A stretch of 64,000 bases of DNA. Origin: Sipunculus nudus. Lineage: Eukaryota > Annelida > Sipuncula > Golfingiida > Sipunculidae. Numbering within the stretch: the stretch's first letter is position 1; the number at the start of each line of letters is the position of its first letter. Shown here in pieces: positions 24,464-37,570 of the stretch. A program made the translations under genes and the position numbers. The DNA is taken from NCBI GenBank assembly GCA_026874595.1, contig CM049307.1:56315870-56379869 (forward strand), given 5' to 3'. The notes under the pieces were generated by a model that had not been told where the DNA came from, ran no database searches, and was given only the letters and a program-made list of their open reading frames with translations.

Positions 24464-27400
24464 AACAAGGGACCTATGGGTCACGGCGCTCAGCTGTTAT
24501 ATAAGATAAAAAAAATATGATTTTGAAATGAGGCACATGCTGGTTTTGTGTGGAAATAAATATAAGCTGTATTATGAGTTGTTAGTGTTAAGCTTATGTA
24601 TGATTTTGATAGTTTCTTTGGAGACAGGGAAGAGATTGATTTCATTTATTTTATTAACAAATAGAGTGCCATTGTCATACAGATTTTGGCTTGGCCATAT
24701 AACTGATAAGCAGCACATATAAGATAAAGAGTTTAACTATTTATTAAAATTTAATAACAAATATTGGGCCAAATATAATTTTTATTAAAAATAATAAGAG
24801 AATCATATGTTTTTTTTAATAAAATATAACTGGAAAGATTATTAAAATAATATTATAGAATATATTCATGAATGCATTCATGAATACATTTTGAAAGTAT
24901 TTGCACTGGTATTCAAATACTTTCATTTTTACCTGAATTCCCATTCTTATGCACGAAATTTTATAATGGAGTACATATTCATATTCATATTCATATACAT
25001 TTGCCAAGTATTCACACCATGTCTGGTATTTATTCAGTTTTAGCCAAACAATGATGTTGAGAATCCAGAATATAAACAAAGGACCCATGGGTCACGACAA
25101 CCAGCTTAAGTTTGAAATTTTTGCAAATGCAAAATATGAAAAATATTCTATTGTAATGTTTTATTATTTATATAAGCATATGAGAAGCTAAGAGGAAAGG
25201 GCCCTCCTACTTGGTTATAGTAAAGTTCTCAATATATGATTGCAAACTAATACTCTGACAAGACTGTCATGAAGAAAAACAGTAAAAATTTTGAGATACT
25301 GTGATGCATATGAAAAATATGCAGATGGACAGGCAAGTGGACAGAATAGACTAATACCTTCATTTCACTTTCAAGGGGAATAATGCATTTAAGTTTATAT
25401 ATAACAACATGGCATCTACAAAATTATTCCTTGAATCCCTATTAAAAAGTTTTGCACATTGGAGTTTTCAGTACATGCTTAATTTTATTCACCGAAATAA
25501 AATAAAAGATTCAGTACATTTGATGAAATGAAAACATCTTTTCAAATAAAGTATACACACTGTTGGTTGAATGAGGGACAAACAATGTCATTATGCTAAT
25601 TACAATCTCAGCTATAATTAATTACTGGAATTAATAGTCAATTTCACACCTGGTGAAGTTTTACTCTTCCGAAGTAAAGCATTACTTATCTGATGAACAT
25701 CCACACTTTCATAGCAGTACATCACTTTGTGGACACAATTAAATGTGCACTTTAATCATTGTAACCCTGGTGGTACAATACAAAATTTAAAATGTAGCAT
25801 GTCCAAGAATAAAATAAAATACAGAAAATTATAACATTCATCTAGTTTATGCACAAGCTGGGGGGGGGGGGTGCAGGGCAGAGGGGAAGCCTGCTAGTAG
25901 TGGCCAAGCTGGGCCAAGGCAAGCTGCCTGGGGTGGGTTACATAATGCAAGTGAAGGATGTACTACTAGGTGGGCCAGATGTAAACAACACTTGACATGG
26001 TGTATGAAAACTTGAATAAAAGCTACTCTTTTCAAACAATTTCTTTGAAATTTCAGATTTTAAAAGATTAAATCCTTTTGTATATATGCTGTGAAAATAA
26101 AATCAACAGTACTTACAGGGAAAAAACGTGCCACTGCCAAATTTGGACAAAATTTAAGGTATTGATTTTTTATTTATGCTAATAACTTGAACAATTTGCA
26201 AAATTCAGATCTAATTTTGGGTAAACAATTGAATCTTGATTACATGTAAATAAAGTTATATTCCTGAAAAAAAGTCTCCAGCTTCAGCAATTGTTATGTT
26301 AAGTGAGCAAATATATTTCCTGATTGTTAAAAAATTGCATTATATTTGGGCCTATAACTTCAAAATAATACCTAATACTGACCTAATTTTTGGTATGTGC
26401 ACAGAAAATGTATGGAAGAATATGAATTCTAAATCTGATCAGAAACAGATCAGTGGTTTTGATATTAGGCAGCCTTGAAGTGTAACAATGGCTTTTTTTT
26501 TATGGAAAACGGAGGTTTTTCCTTAATATCTCGAAGGAACGTAGTTCTAATGACCCAATTTTTGGTATGGTAGGAGATTTTGGGAACATCTAATGGTATG
26601 CAGAATTTTGGATTTGTAGGTACAACAGTTTTAAAATGTGCCCTGTTAACGGCCGGACGGACGACCGACAAAGGACCACGACTATAGCTCAGATGACTTA
26701 TAGTCAGCTGAGCTAAATATGGGTAGACCGACTGGGGAGACAAACAAGGCTGATCACTTTATTTCAAATTTGTCTGAGGCAGGAAAATAATGAATGTGCA
26801 TTAGATCCTCACTTATAATTTTATCAATTTTGTTTATGTTTCATCATTTTGATTTTCATACATTTGCAATATAACATATATATCTGGATCTATAAGTCAA
26901 TTCAAATTTCTCAATATCATCATCATTTATCCTTAATTTTGGTCATATAACATCACATTATGCACACAGGTGGATTTAATTTTATTTTGAATGTTAACTT
27001 GGTTAAATTATTCAAGTGGAAATTAGTTTCTTTAAAAGTGCCACAATAGCACAACATGGCATCTTGTGGATTACATTTGCGATGAAACAACTTTAGTTTT
27101 GGAAATACAGTTCAAACAATAAAAACTAGAAAACACACACTCACAGTCACAAAATTGTTCAAAAACACTTTGTGCAGGCTTAATCAGAGAACCTAATCTG
27201 ACCTCATGAAATATGCTTGAATTTTTATGAGAATGAAATTAAAGTGGGAAACTCTATTAGTGTTTATGTTTATAGTGTTTCATGAAAATCCATAAGAATT
27301 TTGGTACGTCACAATGGTGCCACCAAAGTTTGGTGTCCTAATTAAATATGCGTGGATTTTACTGGGAATAAAAATTAGGCGAGATATTAAATTGATTAAT

Positions 27401-28580
27401 ATTTCTGCGGAGATTGACAAAAATCCATCATATTCCTACTAAGTTATCACAGCAACCCTTCAAAATAGCTCTGTGACCTCTGACCTCATTAAATATGTGG
27501 CCGGGGATTTGCCTTTAATCAAACTCGGGTGAGATAATCTATTGGTTATTAGTTATGGTGAGTTTCTTGAAAATCCATAAAAGCCCTTGTCAGTTTTCAT
27601 GCTATTCCAATAATCCCAGGAAAACTTTTTAGTGTCACATATGAAATGTAAAAATTTTGTATAAAAAAATTTTAAAAATAAAAAAATCATTCAAGTATGA
27701 CCAAAACCTTATCAGCTCTAGAAACCCATATGATGCACCTGCTACAACAATTATTAGTAGATCTGAGTAAAAATTGAGATATCTTAGGCAAAAAAAATAA
27801 AAGGTAAGGTTCTCAGGCACCGCCCGCATCAATTTTAATACCCCGCATCAAACATTTTTATTTTGATTTTCATCTTTCAAGAAAATAAAATAACACAATT
27901 TTGATATGATTTCCTTTGTTATGTAGTGCTTTTACCTGTTTAACAAAAAAAACTTTAATTTTCATGCTTTTCCATGGTCATATGACATTTTTATTGAAAC
28001 ATACAATAAATGAAGCACCCCTACTGTTGCAGTTAATCTTAAATCATATCTCATCCCACCCCCACAGCAATATAAATAAAGTGTAATGGAATAATTATCC
28101 TCTGGAAGTGGGGTATGCAGGAAATGCTGTATTAAATGAGTTCCAGTGACCAACAGTGGGCTGCTTGGAACTAAGTAACAATGCAAGTGAATAAATAGAG
28201 CCCCCCCAAAAAAATCAAGAACAAGCCCTGTTTCTGAGCTTATATTTTCAAATTTCATATTTTAACAGATTAAATCCTTATGTGTACCTTCTGTCAAAAG
28301 CAAACCAGCAGTGTGTTTACAGGAATAAAATGTGCCATGGTCAAAGTTGTGCAAAATGGAAGGTGCTGATCGCCCACTTATGCTATAATCTTGAAGAATT
28401 TACAATATTTTGATCTAATTTCTTACATACAATTAAATCTTGATTAAATAAAGTGTCTCAAATTTTGGATTTGTAAGTCTAATTTCAAAATGTGCCCGTC
28501 TAATAAACAGACAGACACACAGATGAGATACAATTAATCATAACTATAGCTCAGATGACATAAAGTCATCTGAATTAAAA
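24464..28580 (+). mobile_element. Palindrome/hairpin element starts and ends, boundaries uncertain
   Basis: A start with GACCTATGGGTC at 24471 and GCGCTCAGCTG resembles the 17242 copy for ~150 bp, then is broken by the copy at 25078. A decayed end hairpin sits at 28547-28575. Whether these two belong together is uncertain, because sequence of the outer 21355 element reappears at ~26720. The 26750-28250 interval holds element body but no gene. Confidence 0.4.
25078..26718 (+). mobile_element. Palindrome/hairpin element, inner copy
   Basis: Starts with GACCCATGGGTC at 25082 and ends with the hairpin at 26686-26714, preceded by a GGACGGACGACCGACA tract. The 3' third (ACAGTACTTACAGGG, ATGCTAATAACTTGAA, GATATTAGGCAG.CTTGAAGTGT) matches the copies ending at 19346 and 56236. 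It contains a G-run at 25860. Confidence 0.7.
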
Positions 28581-29489
28581 ATTGTAATGTATATCAACAG
28601 TTTTTACAATGTTAATGTTTTATGGAGATCTCTGGTTATTTTTATCATTTTCAACTTGAATAGTGTTGCACATGATATCCCTTGAATTCACTGATTTTTT
28701 AGATCTATACCACTGTATATTATAGTTCATGAAATACACTATTTCAAAACATCTTGAACAGGAATAAGCATGATGATAACCAAGAGATGAGATCATTCAT
28801 ACAACTCCATTTGAATGCTGATGTATTGTGAAATAAAGGTATTTTCTGCCTGGACAAGTGTGATGATTTTCAAACTTTCCCAACACACAATTGCATAAAA
28901 CTTTTTTTTTACATTAAGGCCATAACCAGGAATCAAAATGAGGTGATTTTGCTTTTGTTGCATTTTGTGTGAGGTTTACCACACATTTCAGGTATTTGCC
29001 TGTCACTACAATGTTTATCCAATTTGAGGAAACAATATGCAATACTTCAAAATTCACAAGAAATCCTATAAAGCCACATATTTGACATAAAGGTCAAGGT
29101 CATCAGTTTTAAAACTCCTGCCAAAAAAATTGTATCAAACATGAGTTAAAAATAAACTATACTTTAAACGATATGGTGTTAATTAGGTAATCAACAGATA
29201 ATCATAGTGCTTTAAGGCATATTTTTGCTGTGAAGCTCACAGAATATTGATCATGTAAAACAGTTTTGACCTAGGTTCTTGGGAGATTTTCCAAGGTCCT
29301 CCCACGAGGTTTTTTATTTTGAGAAGTTCCTAGGTAGTGAGAAGTTTCTAGGTTGAATGGTTACAATCTGTGCCCTGCTATGAACTATGAACTGCTGTGC
29401 CCCAGGTGAACAGACAAAAGGAGAAATAGTGCTAAATAGTGATAGATATATAGCTCAGATGACTTACAGTCAGCTGAGCTAAAAATAAT

Positions 29490-32050
29490 GTCACTTGAGT
29501 ATACCTTCAAGGTGTATCCAGGTATTGTCTTTTCACCTCGGTTGCTTTTAAGGAACCACAATTTTTCTGTAACCCCACCAGTGGAGCACTTCTGTAACCC
29601 CATCAGCGGAGAAAAACTGCAACAGGGTTCTGTGATAGGAATTAAAACAATATAAGTGACTCATATAAATTTAAAAATCACAAAAAAAGAATATTCCAAT
29701 AAATATACTTTATGTAACAATGACTGTTCCAATCAATTTGAAATGTTGATCCTGTAAGAACTCACTCCAATAGGAGTTGATGTCAGACAAACCCATGATC
29801 TTTGTTTATGCTAGTAGGATTGTAATTTGACCACTGGGACAAAATCCAATTAGAATATCCTAAATTAATTCTGGTCTTACTTAAAGTAATTTACCAAAAA
29901 ATGATACAAAATCACAAAAAAAGAATTAATAAATCAAAATATCTTTAATTTAGTGAAGGGTGTATTTCAGTGCCATTTGTCAGAAACTATAAGAGTTTCC
30001 ATTTGGTGATCTCAGTTTATGCAAACCTGGAAAAAAGTCATGAACTCAAGAATTGGCCATACACATATACTAGCATGATCATTGTGTACAACATGTGTGA
30101 TGACGAATGGGAGCTGTTTCTCTTTAAAAACAAATATATTTATATGAAAGAATGTCTGAAGAATTAACAGGAGTACTGTAAATATATTAATTATGAAAGG
30201 CTGTTCACACATACCTGCTGGAACGGTAAATTCATCCCATGATTTTACATCTGGGATAATCCCACCATCTACTTGAACATACCCTTACAGAAATTTTGGG
30301 ACATGAAGTGTGCTTAAAGTGTGCTTCATTTGTGCTTATTTTGTGCTTTCAGTGAAATGCTGTACAGAAATACTTTTAAAATGCTGAAACTGCATGTGCT
30401 TCTTTAGTGCTCCAAGTGTACTCATTCTGTGCTTTAGAAATACAATGTGCTGAAATTGCTGCTTTGGTGCTCCAAATAAACTTATTAACTGCTTTTATAG
30501 TGCTCCTAGGTCTGCTCAAACATTTTCAAATTACCATTCAATTGTGGTAACATTTATGCTCACTGAACAATACCTCAAAGGTGTTTTTTACATGCCTAAG
30601 TAGTGCTTAAACCATGCTCCATTTACATTTCTTTTTTACTTTTTCTGTGCTTATTGAGTGTGCCTCAAATGCATTTTTTTCTGCAAGGGTATGTTCTGAG
30701 AACATCTGTATTAAAATAATTCCAACTATACCTTCAGGAATTGTCCAGGACTGTCACTTCGAACGTCTTTGTTGTTGAGTGTACAGCACAGGCCTTTTTT
30801 GCATCCCAATCAAAGTATGTCTGCTGAGGAGTTCTGTGATAGTAATGAAAACAATGGTGGAAACTACTTATATCAACTGAAGAATCACAAAAAATATTAA
30901 CATAAATAAACTATATGTAGCAATTCCTACTCTGATCTGTTGGAGCAGAATCATTGATCCTGCAAGGCCAAACTCAGAGGGGTTGTCACTAGACAAACTC
31001 TGATCCATTTTTATTTTGCTATTGGGACTGCTGTTTCTACTAAGACTAATCCAATTAGAGTGTCCTTAGACAAATTCTGACCTTATTGTAAATAACTTAT
31101 ATTGAAGCAAATTACAGAAACAAAATCACAAATGAAATTTGTGAATTATGAAACTAGAGGTTGAGACCATGAAGGTCCTCAATTAGCTCCAGCTCCTAAA
31201 AATGGCAGCCCAAGGGACAGGGATCCATATTGAAAGTCAGATTGGTCTAAAATGTTTTACCATAAATAATCTAAAATGGAAAAAAATTAATAAAACAATC
31301 ACAGGAATGTCTAAAATGTTATTGTAAAAAGATTTAAAGTATCTGAATGGCAGCCATAATGGATTCAACAGCAGTCTGAAATTTTAAAGCACACAAACCC
31401 TCAAGAGTGTCAATGTTCTGTCAAAATTCTGCATGAAAATCACTCACTGAGGTCCAGTCTCCATAATAGGTATTAGGCAGGTCTATAATTGGATAACAGG
31501 CACCATTTTGAACCATGAATTCTAGAAAGATCTCATTGATGCACTCGAAAAAAAGCATCCCGGATGGACAGAAAAGATAGATGAAAGGGTGGACAGATGA
31601 ACAAGTCAATCACTATAATACACCCCTTTTCAAGCGAGGTTCTAACAACAAAAAAAGTAAATTCTGTGAAGGGTGTATTGCAGTGCAATTTACTAGAAAC
31701 TATATATCAGTGTATCCAGCAGGTGAACTCTGCCCATGGAAACCTGGCTGAAGTCTTGAACTCAAGAACAGGTAATATTCTACCATGGTCATTGTGAGCA
31801 ACAAGTATGATTGGAAGCTTAACAATGGGAAGCTTTTACTAGTTTATTTGTGAGGAGCAATCTCGGAAGAACTAAAAGGAGTAAATACATTACAAAAATT
31901 TCATCTATACCTTTGGGAATAATCCTGGACAGTCACTTATTATCTCTGTTGCTTGAGTTCATCAAATTCCTTTTTCTGCACCTGAATTAATGGATAGACT
32001 GTACTCAAAGTGTTCTGTGGTAGGTCTTAAAGAAATATCTGCTACAAATA
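29490..32050 (-). other. Three-fold tandem duplication of a short exon-intron block (gene unidentified)
   Basis: Three divergent copies of a ~1.2 kb block on the minus strand. Each has a short open stretch ending at a splice donor GTATA(C/G): last exon bases at 29505, 30732 and 31911. Conceptual exon ends are NRGEKTIPGYTLK, NKDVRSDSPGQFLK and TEIISDCPGLFPK. Flanking non-coding blocks (TTCTGTGATAG, GTTGATCCTGTAAG/ATTGATCCTGCAAG, GAAGGGTGTATT.CAGTG) recur in the same order. A further exon-like stretch (PDVKSWDEFTVPA) ends at a GTATGT donor, last base 30215. In the copy ending at 31911 two codons that read Cys-Cys (TGCTGT) in the middle copy are TGATGA, so that copy is broken. I cannot name the protein. 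Confidence 0.45.
30275..30696. mobile_element. 422 bp MITE with 19 bp terminal inverted repeats
   Basis: Left end GAACATACCCTTACAGAAA and right end TTTCTGCAAGGGTATGTTC are inverted repeats with one mismatch. The interior consists of degenerate ~75 bp units rich in TGTGCTT and AGTGCTCC. No coding capacity. It sits between the exon end at 30732 and the exon-like stretch ending at 30215, possibly inside the latter exon. Confidence 0.8.
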
Positions 32051-32246
32051 CAAATTCAAAACGTCACAAAGAAATATGAAAACTGAGCATTTCTTGCAGA
32101 GCATAAAAATGTATATATAATTACATACACACCTCGACAATTATTATATATCCAACTTCAAGGGATATAAGCAATTCTTCAAAAGTTAAAGGGTTCAGAA
32201 TATTACAGTATTTCTGCATGAAGAATGCACTGCAATAACCACTATA

Positions 32247-32655
32247 GAAGATAAGATAAGATAAGATAACATTTATTAGCCTTCAGTTCCAGGAATTTGT
32301 TGTTGACTTGCAATTCATTACATAAAAGAAAATAAGTAAATAGATAGATAAATACATAAAAATAATACATAAAAATACATAAAAATCACACATAACATAT
32401 TGACTATGCATGTAAAATTAAGCATGTAGAATGATAAAACAGATAATTCTGTAGGTAAAACACATAATTCAAAACATTAAATTTCTAAGAGGGTTGTGAG
32501 TTAAAAAGTTTAATACTGTGTGGTACGAGAGATTTTTTAAAACGAGTTGTTCTGCAGAATATTGTATCTAGGCGTTTACCTGAAGGTAAAAAACGGAACT
32601 CTGAATATAGGGGATGTGTTTCGTCATTCATGACCTTAGATATGACCTATACTAA
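32247..32655 (-). mobile_element. 3' end of a non-LTR retrotransposon (LINE), 5'-truncated
   Basis: On the minus strand a remnant frame ending at a TAG (32485-32487) encodes HPLYSEFRFLPSGKR and then RFKKSLVPHSIKLFN. That is the usual carboxy-terminal tail of LINE polyproteins of the CR1/jockey-like type. It is followed by ~210 bp of 3' UTR and a (TTATC)n tail (32247-32271 as ATAAG on the plus strand), a typical microsatellite tail of such LINEs. Only the last ~52 codons remain. Confidence 0.65.
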
Positions 32656-33664
32656 TAAAATGTATAGTAATACCAGACCATTACCATTTGAAAAACTAGC
32701 CAAGAAAAATGAAAATAAAAAAAAAGCACTGTATTATATTATTCTTGCACATGATATTCACCTTAGTATTTTTTCAGATACAACATCAAACAAATTGCAT
32801 GGTCTGGATTTCTCTGCTACACACACTTGCTTATACACCCACACACAAAATACACTTTTTATTTCTTTTAGAAAAATAATATATAAAATATGCAGGGGAT
32901 AACAACATGCTATGACGGGGGTACTCTGGAAGATACTGGAAGGGCAGTACTATATTTTGAGGACAGACTATCCCTACCAGCATATGTTGTATTCTCATCA
33001 TTGCTTACGGTGTATAACACAATACAAACTTATCACGCACACCTGCAAGAGGCAATGAACAACACAACAAATACACATAAACAAACACCTCATATCACTA
33101 AAAACAAATGCATACACCTTTATTGAGTAAAATGGAAAACATAACAGTACTCCAGGCTGCAGGCTTATGATGAAAATGTTAATCGCTCTCCAATCATTCA
33201 AGATCAAGTTCTGCTCTCTGGATTGGCTGGGTCTCTGCTGCTGGTGTTTGTGTCGGTTTGTATTCTGACTGGCCTTATTGGCTTTGGGTGCTGTGGCTCT
33301 CCTCGGGTCACCAGTATGGGTAAAACGCTGGTGGTCTCGCGGCTCCCTGCAATGCTTGCATGGCATTACATCTATAGGCTCCATCAAATGTCGATTATGC
33401 TTTAGGAGCACAAAGGGCTGAAGCCTTGACTACAGCCACTTGTAGCTGCTGGATAAAACATCTTCAGTCAGTCAGTGTACGTTTATCTGCATATTTGCAT
33501 GACCTTGACAAAAAAGGACCAGGTCACTAGTTTTTTTATATTCTCAAAGAATTAGTTGACATGATTCATATAACAAAGATGAGTGGAAAATAGGTAATAT
33601 AATTTAAAAGTTGTGGGTTTTAAAATAATAATGTTATATATATATATGTATATATATATATATT

Positions 33665-33709
<45 letters not shown>

Positions 33710-34604
33710 TCTGCCTGATCAGGTTTTGAAAATCAAAGTCAATGCCATTTTTTTTATTTCAATCAAGAAACTGGTCTAAACAATTTGTTTATCAAATTTG
33801 AGGCAGAACATGCCACAATTCAAAGTTATGAGGTTCGATCATCCTACTCAAATATTTTTGGCAGATTTGACCTCAACTGAATCAAGGTCAGAGTAGAAGT
33901 TTTCACACTTATCTGAAAAGTTTGTTTCTTATCATATGAATACCTTCATCCTCATTCAATAAACAGTGCCACCAACAGGCCATAGACCTATCCTTTAAAA
34001 AAACTCAGCATGACTTAAAGTCCGAGTGAAAATCATGGATATAAAAAAGCAAAATAAATAGGGGAGGAAAAATTAAATATTTCTAGGGTTTAGCAACTTG
34101 AACATTAATACATTTTTTTACACCTGTGCCTCATTATCATCTAAGCTGTAAGCAGCCCCTTTTTTTACCCTCTGACAGAGTCTATAACCAGTGTAATTCG
34201 CACCAGAGTGCCTTAATTAATCACCTCATACATGTTACAACAGACTGCATGCACTGTAAGGGGGTGTAGGATAAAAGCCAAATGGACAAAAAGCCCACCA
34301 CTAAGAGTGCAGACCCGGACATATGACTGAAATATACAATTAGATTATATTTTTTACAAATATATATTTAGTCAAGGGTGGGCTTTTGTCCTATTCTGCA
34401 AGTTCAGGGATGGGCTTTTGTATGGATGGGTTTTTGTCTGTCACACTAACTCAGTAACCACTAGATGGTTCATGGTCAAAACCTTCATACACCTACCCCG
34501 AAACAACCATAGGGTGGATTAATTTGATAAAATGTTGGTAAATCTATCTAAAAATATATGTCAAATATAAAATTTGTATTATTTTATATCATTTATATAT
34601 TTTT
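32656..34604. other. Non-coding; unidentified frame and inverted repeat
   Basis: A minus-strand frame of 137 codons (32998-33411) includes MPCKHCREPRDHQRF and a Gln/His-rich stretch. It may be an unidentified transposon remnant, but nothing ties it to a family. A short inverted repeat (GGACAAAAAGCCCACC near 34283 and its complement near 34377) bounds ~110 bp and may be a small MITE. Confidence 0.3.
33635..33710. repeat. (AT)n(AC)n(AT)n microsatellite
   Basis: Alternating AT, AC and AT dinucleotide runs. Confidence 0.9.
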
Positions 34605-36084
34605 GCTTGCCGGAAATCTTCGATTTCGGCAAGCATGTTGGTCAGTTGCGTATGTCTGTTTGTGTGTTTGTTTGTCACGATGTTTGTTTGTTTGTTTGTC
34701 AGTACTCTCCTGGCCACAATTTTTTAGCAATCAATCTGAAACATTCAGGGGTGATTGAAAGTCAAAAGTCCTGGTAGCCTATTGTTTTCGGTAGGCATAA
34801 GTTAAAGGTCAAGGTCAAGGTCATCGAAAAACGTCGAAAAACTATTGGTCCTATCTTCACAAACTTAGGTTCATTTTCTTCCTCTGTGTCTTCTTCATAA
34901 CATGGTCTTGTCATCTTTGCTCAAATTTGTGTCACTTTGTCAGTATGTCTGTCTGCCTGTCAGTTGACCTCAATTTCACCTTCTTGCTGGTGCTTCTGTC
35001 TTACATATAGCATTCTACAGGCCATAGTTTTGCAAGAATCCTTTTGAAATTGGTGAATCTTATGTCTTACACTAATATCTCAAAATTGATTTTTCATTTT
35101 CGGGATATGGCCTCTAGGGGGCGCTGCACTTAAACTTCATCAACGTATAATTTTGTTGACAATATCTCCGAAACTATACACCTGAATTACATAAACTATA
35201 GCTTATTTTCTTCCCCTGAGTCTTCTCCATAACTAGGTCAAGTCATCTGGCCTCAGCTTTGTGTCACTTTGACAGTATGTTGTCTATCTGTCAGGTGTCA
35301 TCAATTTTGCCTTCTTGCTTGTTCTTGTGTCTAACATATAGCATTCTACAGGCCACAGTTTTGCAGGAATCCTTTTGAAACTGATACATCTTAAGTCCTA
35401 CACTAATCTCTCGAAAGTGATTTTTCAGTTTCGGAAAATAGCCACTAGGGGGCACTGCACCTGAAACACTAGAACATATCATTTTTTGCCAATATCTCTG
35501 AGACTTTAAACCTAAATTTCATAAACTGTAGCTTATTTTTTTCCTCTGTCTTCTTCATAACATAGTTAAGTCTTTTTGTCTCTACTTTGTGCCGCTTTGT
35601 CAGTATGTTGGTCACTTCAAAACACTTCAAAATGTTATTTTTCTCATAACTTTGTCCTTTCTGGTCCTATCTTCACAAACTTTGGCTCATTTTTTTTCAC
35701 CTTCGTCTTCTACATAACTAAGTCTTGTCAACTGATCTCAACTTTGTGTCACTTTGTCAATATGTCTGTCTGTTTGCAAGTTGTCCTAAATGTTGCCTTC
35801 TTGCTGGTTCTTGCCTTTGTTATAATAGCATTCTATAGGCCACAGTTTACCAGGAATCACTTTGCAACTTTCACCTATTGTATATTGGAACGAATTCTTG
35901 AAGCTGTATATCTATTTTTAAATAGGTCAAAGTCATGAAAACACGTCAGATTATTATTTCCATCGCAACTGTGTCAATATTGGTCCAAACCTTACAAACA
36001 ATGGATAATTGTTTCCTCTTTGTCTTCTTATTACATGCTCTCATTATCTGTCTTCCAATCTGGGTCAGAGGGTTTCCGGCAAGC
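34605..36084 (+). mobile_element. Non-autonomous TIR element, ~1.48 kb
   Basis: Perfect 12 bp terminal inverted repeats: GCTTGCCGGAAA at 34605 and TTTCCGGCAAGC ending at 36084. The left end itself folds (GCTTGCCG/CGGCAAGC). The interior has about four diverged ~330 bp units marked by TCTTC.CATAAC, TTTGTGTCACTTTGTCAGTATG and TCTACAGGCCA.AGTTTTGCA. It also contains AGGTCAAGGTCAAGGTCATC. No transposase; the long plus-strand frame at 35576 is a by-product of the repeats. No target duplication seen. Confidence 0.75.
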
Positions 36085-36773
36085 GCGTGACCTATTGTTG
36101 TCTTGTTTATATTTCAAAGATATTTTGGTGGGATGTTTTAATAGACATGGAGTCTATTAGAGTTATTGTATTATTATAACAATATCTTTCTGTTTGTGAT
36201 ATATCACGTACTATAACTATTACCACATTTTACCATCTGTTATTATTACTATTACTGGGGTATCAACTACTCTTACTATTACCTATACATGTGGGATGCT
36301 TCTACATCTCGCACAGCCAACAGTGCTGTAAACCAGCACTATCATCACTTGAGTAAACTAACATTAAAATATATTGTAGGCGATATATGACCAAGTTTTA
36401 TTAACATTTTCTTATACGAAGTCTGTCATCGACAGAAGGCTTATTATAATTCTTGACACCTTAATTATTTAAGCATATTTAACTCTGTTCATTTTCATTT
36501 TGTAACCTAAATGATCAATATTTTCATTACAAATGTTACTTTATATTCTAATTAACAATGTATAAAGTACGTACAAGACAATGCAATTTCCTTGCAAGGG
36601 ATTAATTCAATTTTATATATATAGACTAGCAATATGAAGATTTTACTGCTCTGATAGGCCGCCAACAGTTCCGACAGTAAGCATATCCTCTGGTAGTATA
36701 AAGGTCTAAATGTTCTAAGGAGCCCCCTCCACCCCCCCAAAAGCTCTGACATAACAGAGATGAGCATACTGTG
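36085..36773. other. Non-coding, nothing recognised
   Basis: AT-rich with no repeat or gene that I can define. Confidence 0.4.
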
Positions 36774-37570
36774 TCACAATATTAGAAATATGGCTGTCAT
36801 ATAGATATGGGTGAAACCCTAACCCTTGTATTCCCTTGAAATACAAGATGAGCAGTACACTGTGTCACTGTACAATGTGCCTGTCACATAGATATGGGTG
36901 AAACCCTAACCCTTGAAATACAAGATTAGCATACTGTGTCACAATATTAAAATATGGCTTTCATATAGATATAGGTGAAACCCTAACCCTTGAAATACAA
37001 GATGAGCTTACCATTTCACAATACAATGTGGCTGTCATATAGATATGGATAAAACCCTAACCCTAAAAATTCAAGTTGAACATACTAGTCACAATAGTAT
37101 GTGGCTTGCCAAAAGGCCTTTTGTTTAGCTTTTGTCTAACTGATTTTAAAAGGCTGAATCAAAGTGCATGAGTATCACTGTGAAATGTGCCTTTCACATA
37201 GATATGGGTGAAACCCTAACCCGTGAAATACACGATGAGCACACTGTGTTACTGTAAAATGTGCCTGCCACATAGACATGGGTAAAACCTTTATAATTGA
37301 AATACATGATGAACATACAGCGTGACAGTGATATGTGATTATCACACATGGGTAAACCCCTGGCCCTTGAAATACAACATGATCACACTGTGTCACAGTA
37401 AACTGTGCCTGTCACATAGATATAGTTGATACCCTATCCTTTGAATTACAAGATTATCATACTGTATCACAATAAATGTGGCTGTCAAATAGATATTGGT
37501 GAAACCTTAACCCTTCCATTGAAATACAAGATGAGCACACTGTCAGAGTAAAATATGCCTCTCACTGAAA
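36774..37570 (-). repeat. Left block of the TTAGGG-containing satellite (inverted)
   Basis: About ten 74-78 bp units in the orientation opposite to the main array, each with AAACCCTAACCCTTGAAAT. A unit-breaking spacer at ~37100-37165 (TTTTGTTTAGCTTTTG) has an inverted homologue at 41115-41180 in the right block, flanked by the same unit variants. The two blocks are therefore arms of one inverted duplication. Confidence 0.9.

Larger units (their letters stand above)
21355..29484 (+). mobile_element. Palindrome/hairpin element, outer copy split by insertions
   Basis: Starts GACCTGTGGGTC at 21361 then AAGTTGACCTTAAAGG. The body stops at about 21416 and resumes at 24014 with GGAGATAAAGTCTGAGAGG. 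The copy at 47607 runs uninterrupted through the same junction (AAGTTGGCCTTGAAGG ... GGAGATAAAATGTAAGAGG), which proves the insertion. It is broken again at about 24464 and resumes near 26720 (GAGGCAGGAAAATAATGAA, also at 48048). Its likely end is the hairpin at 29452-29480. No coding capacity. Confidence 0.65.
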
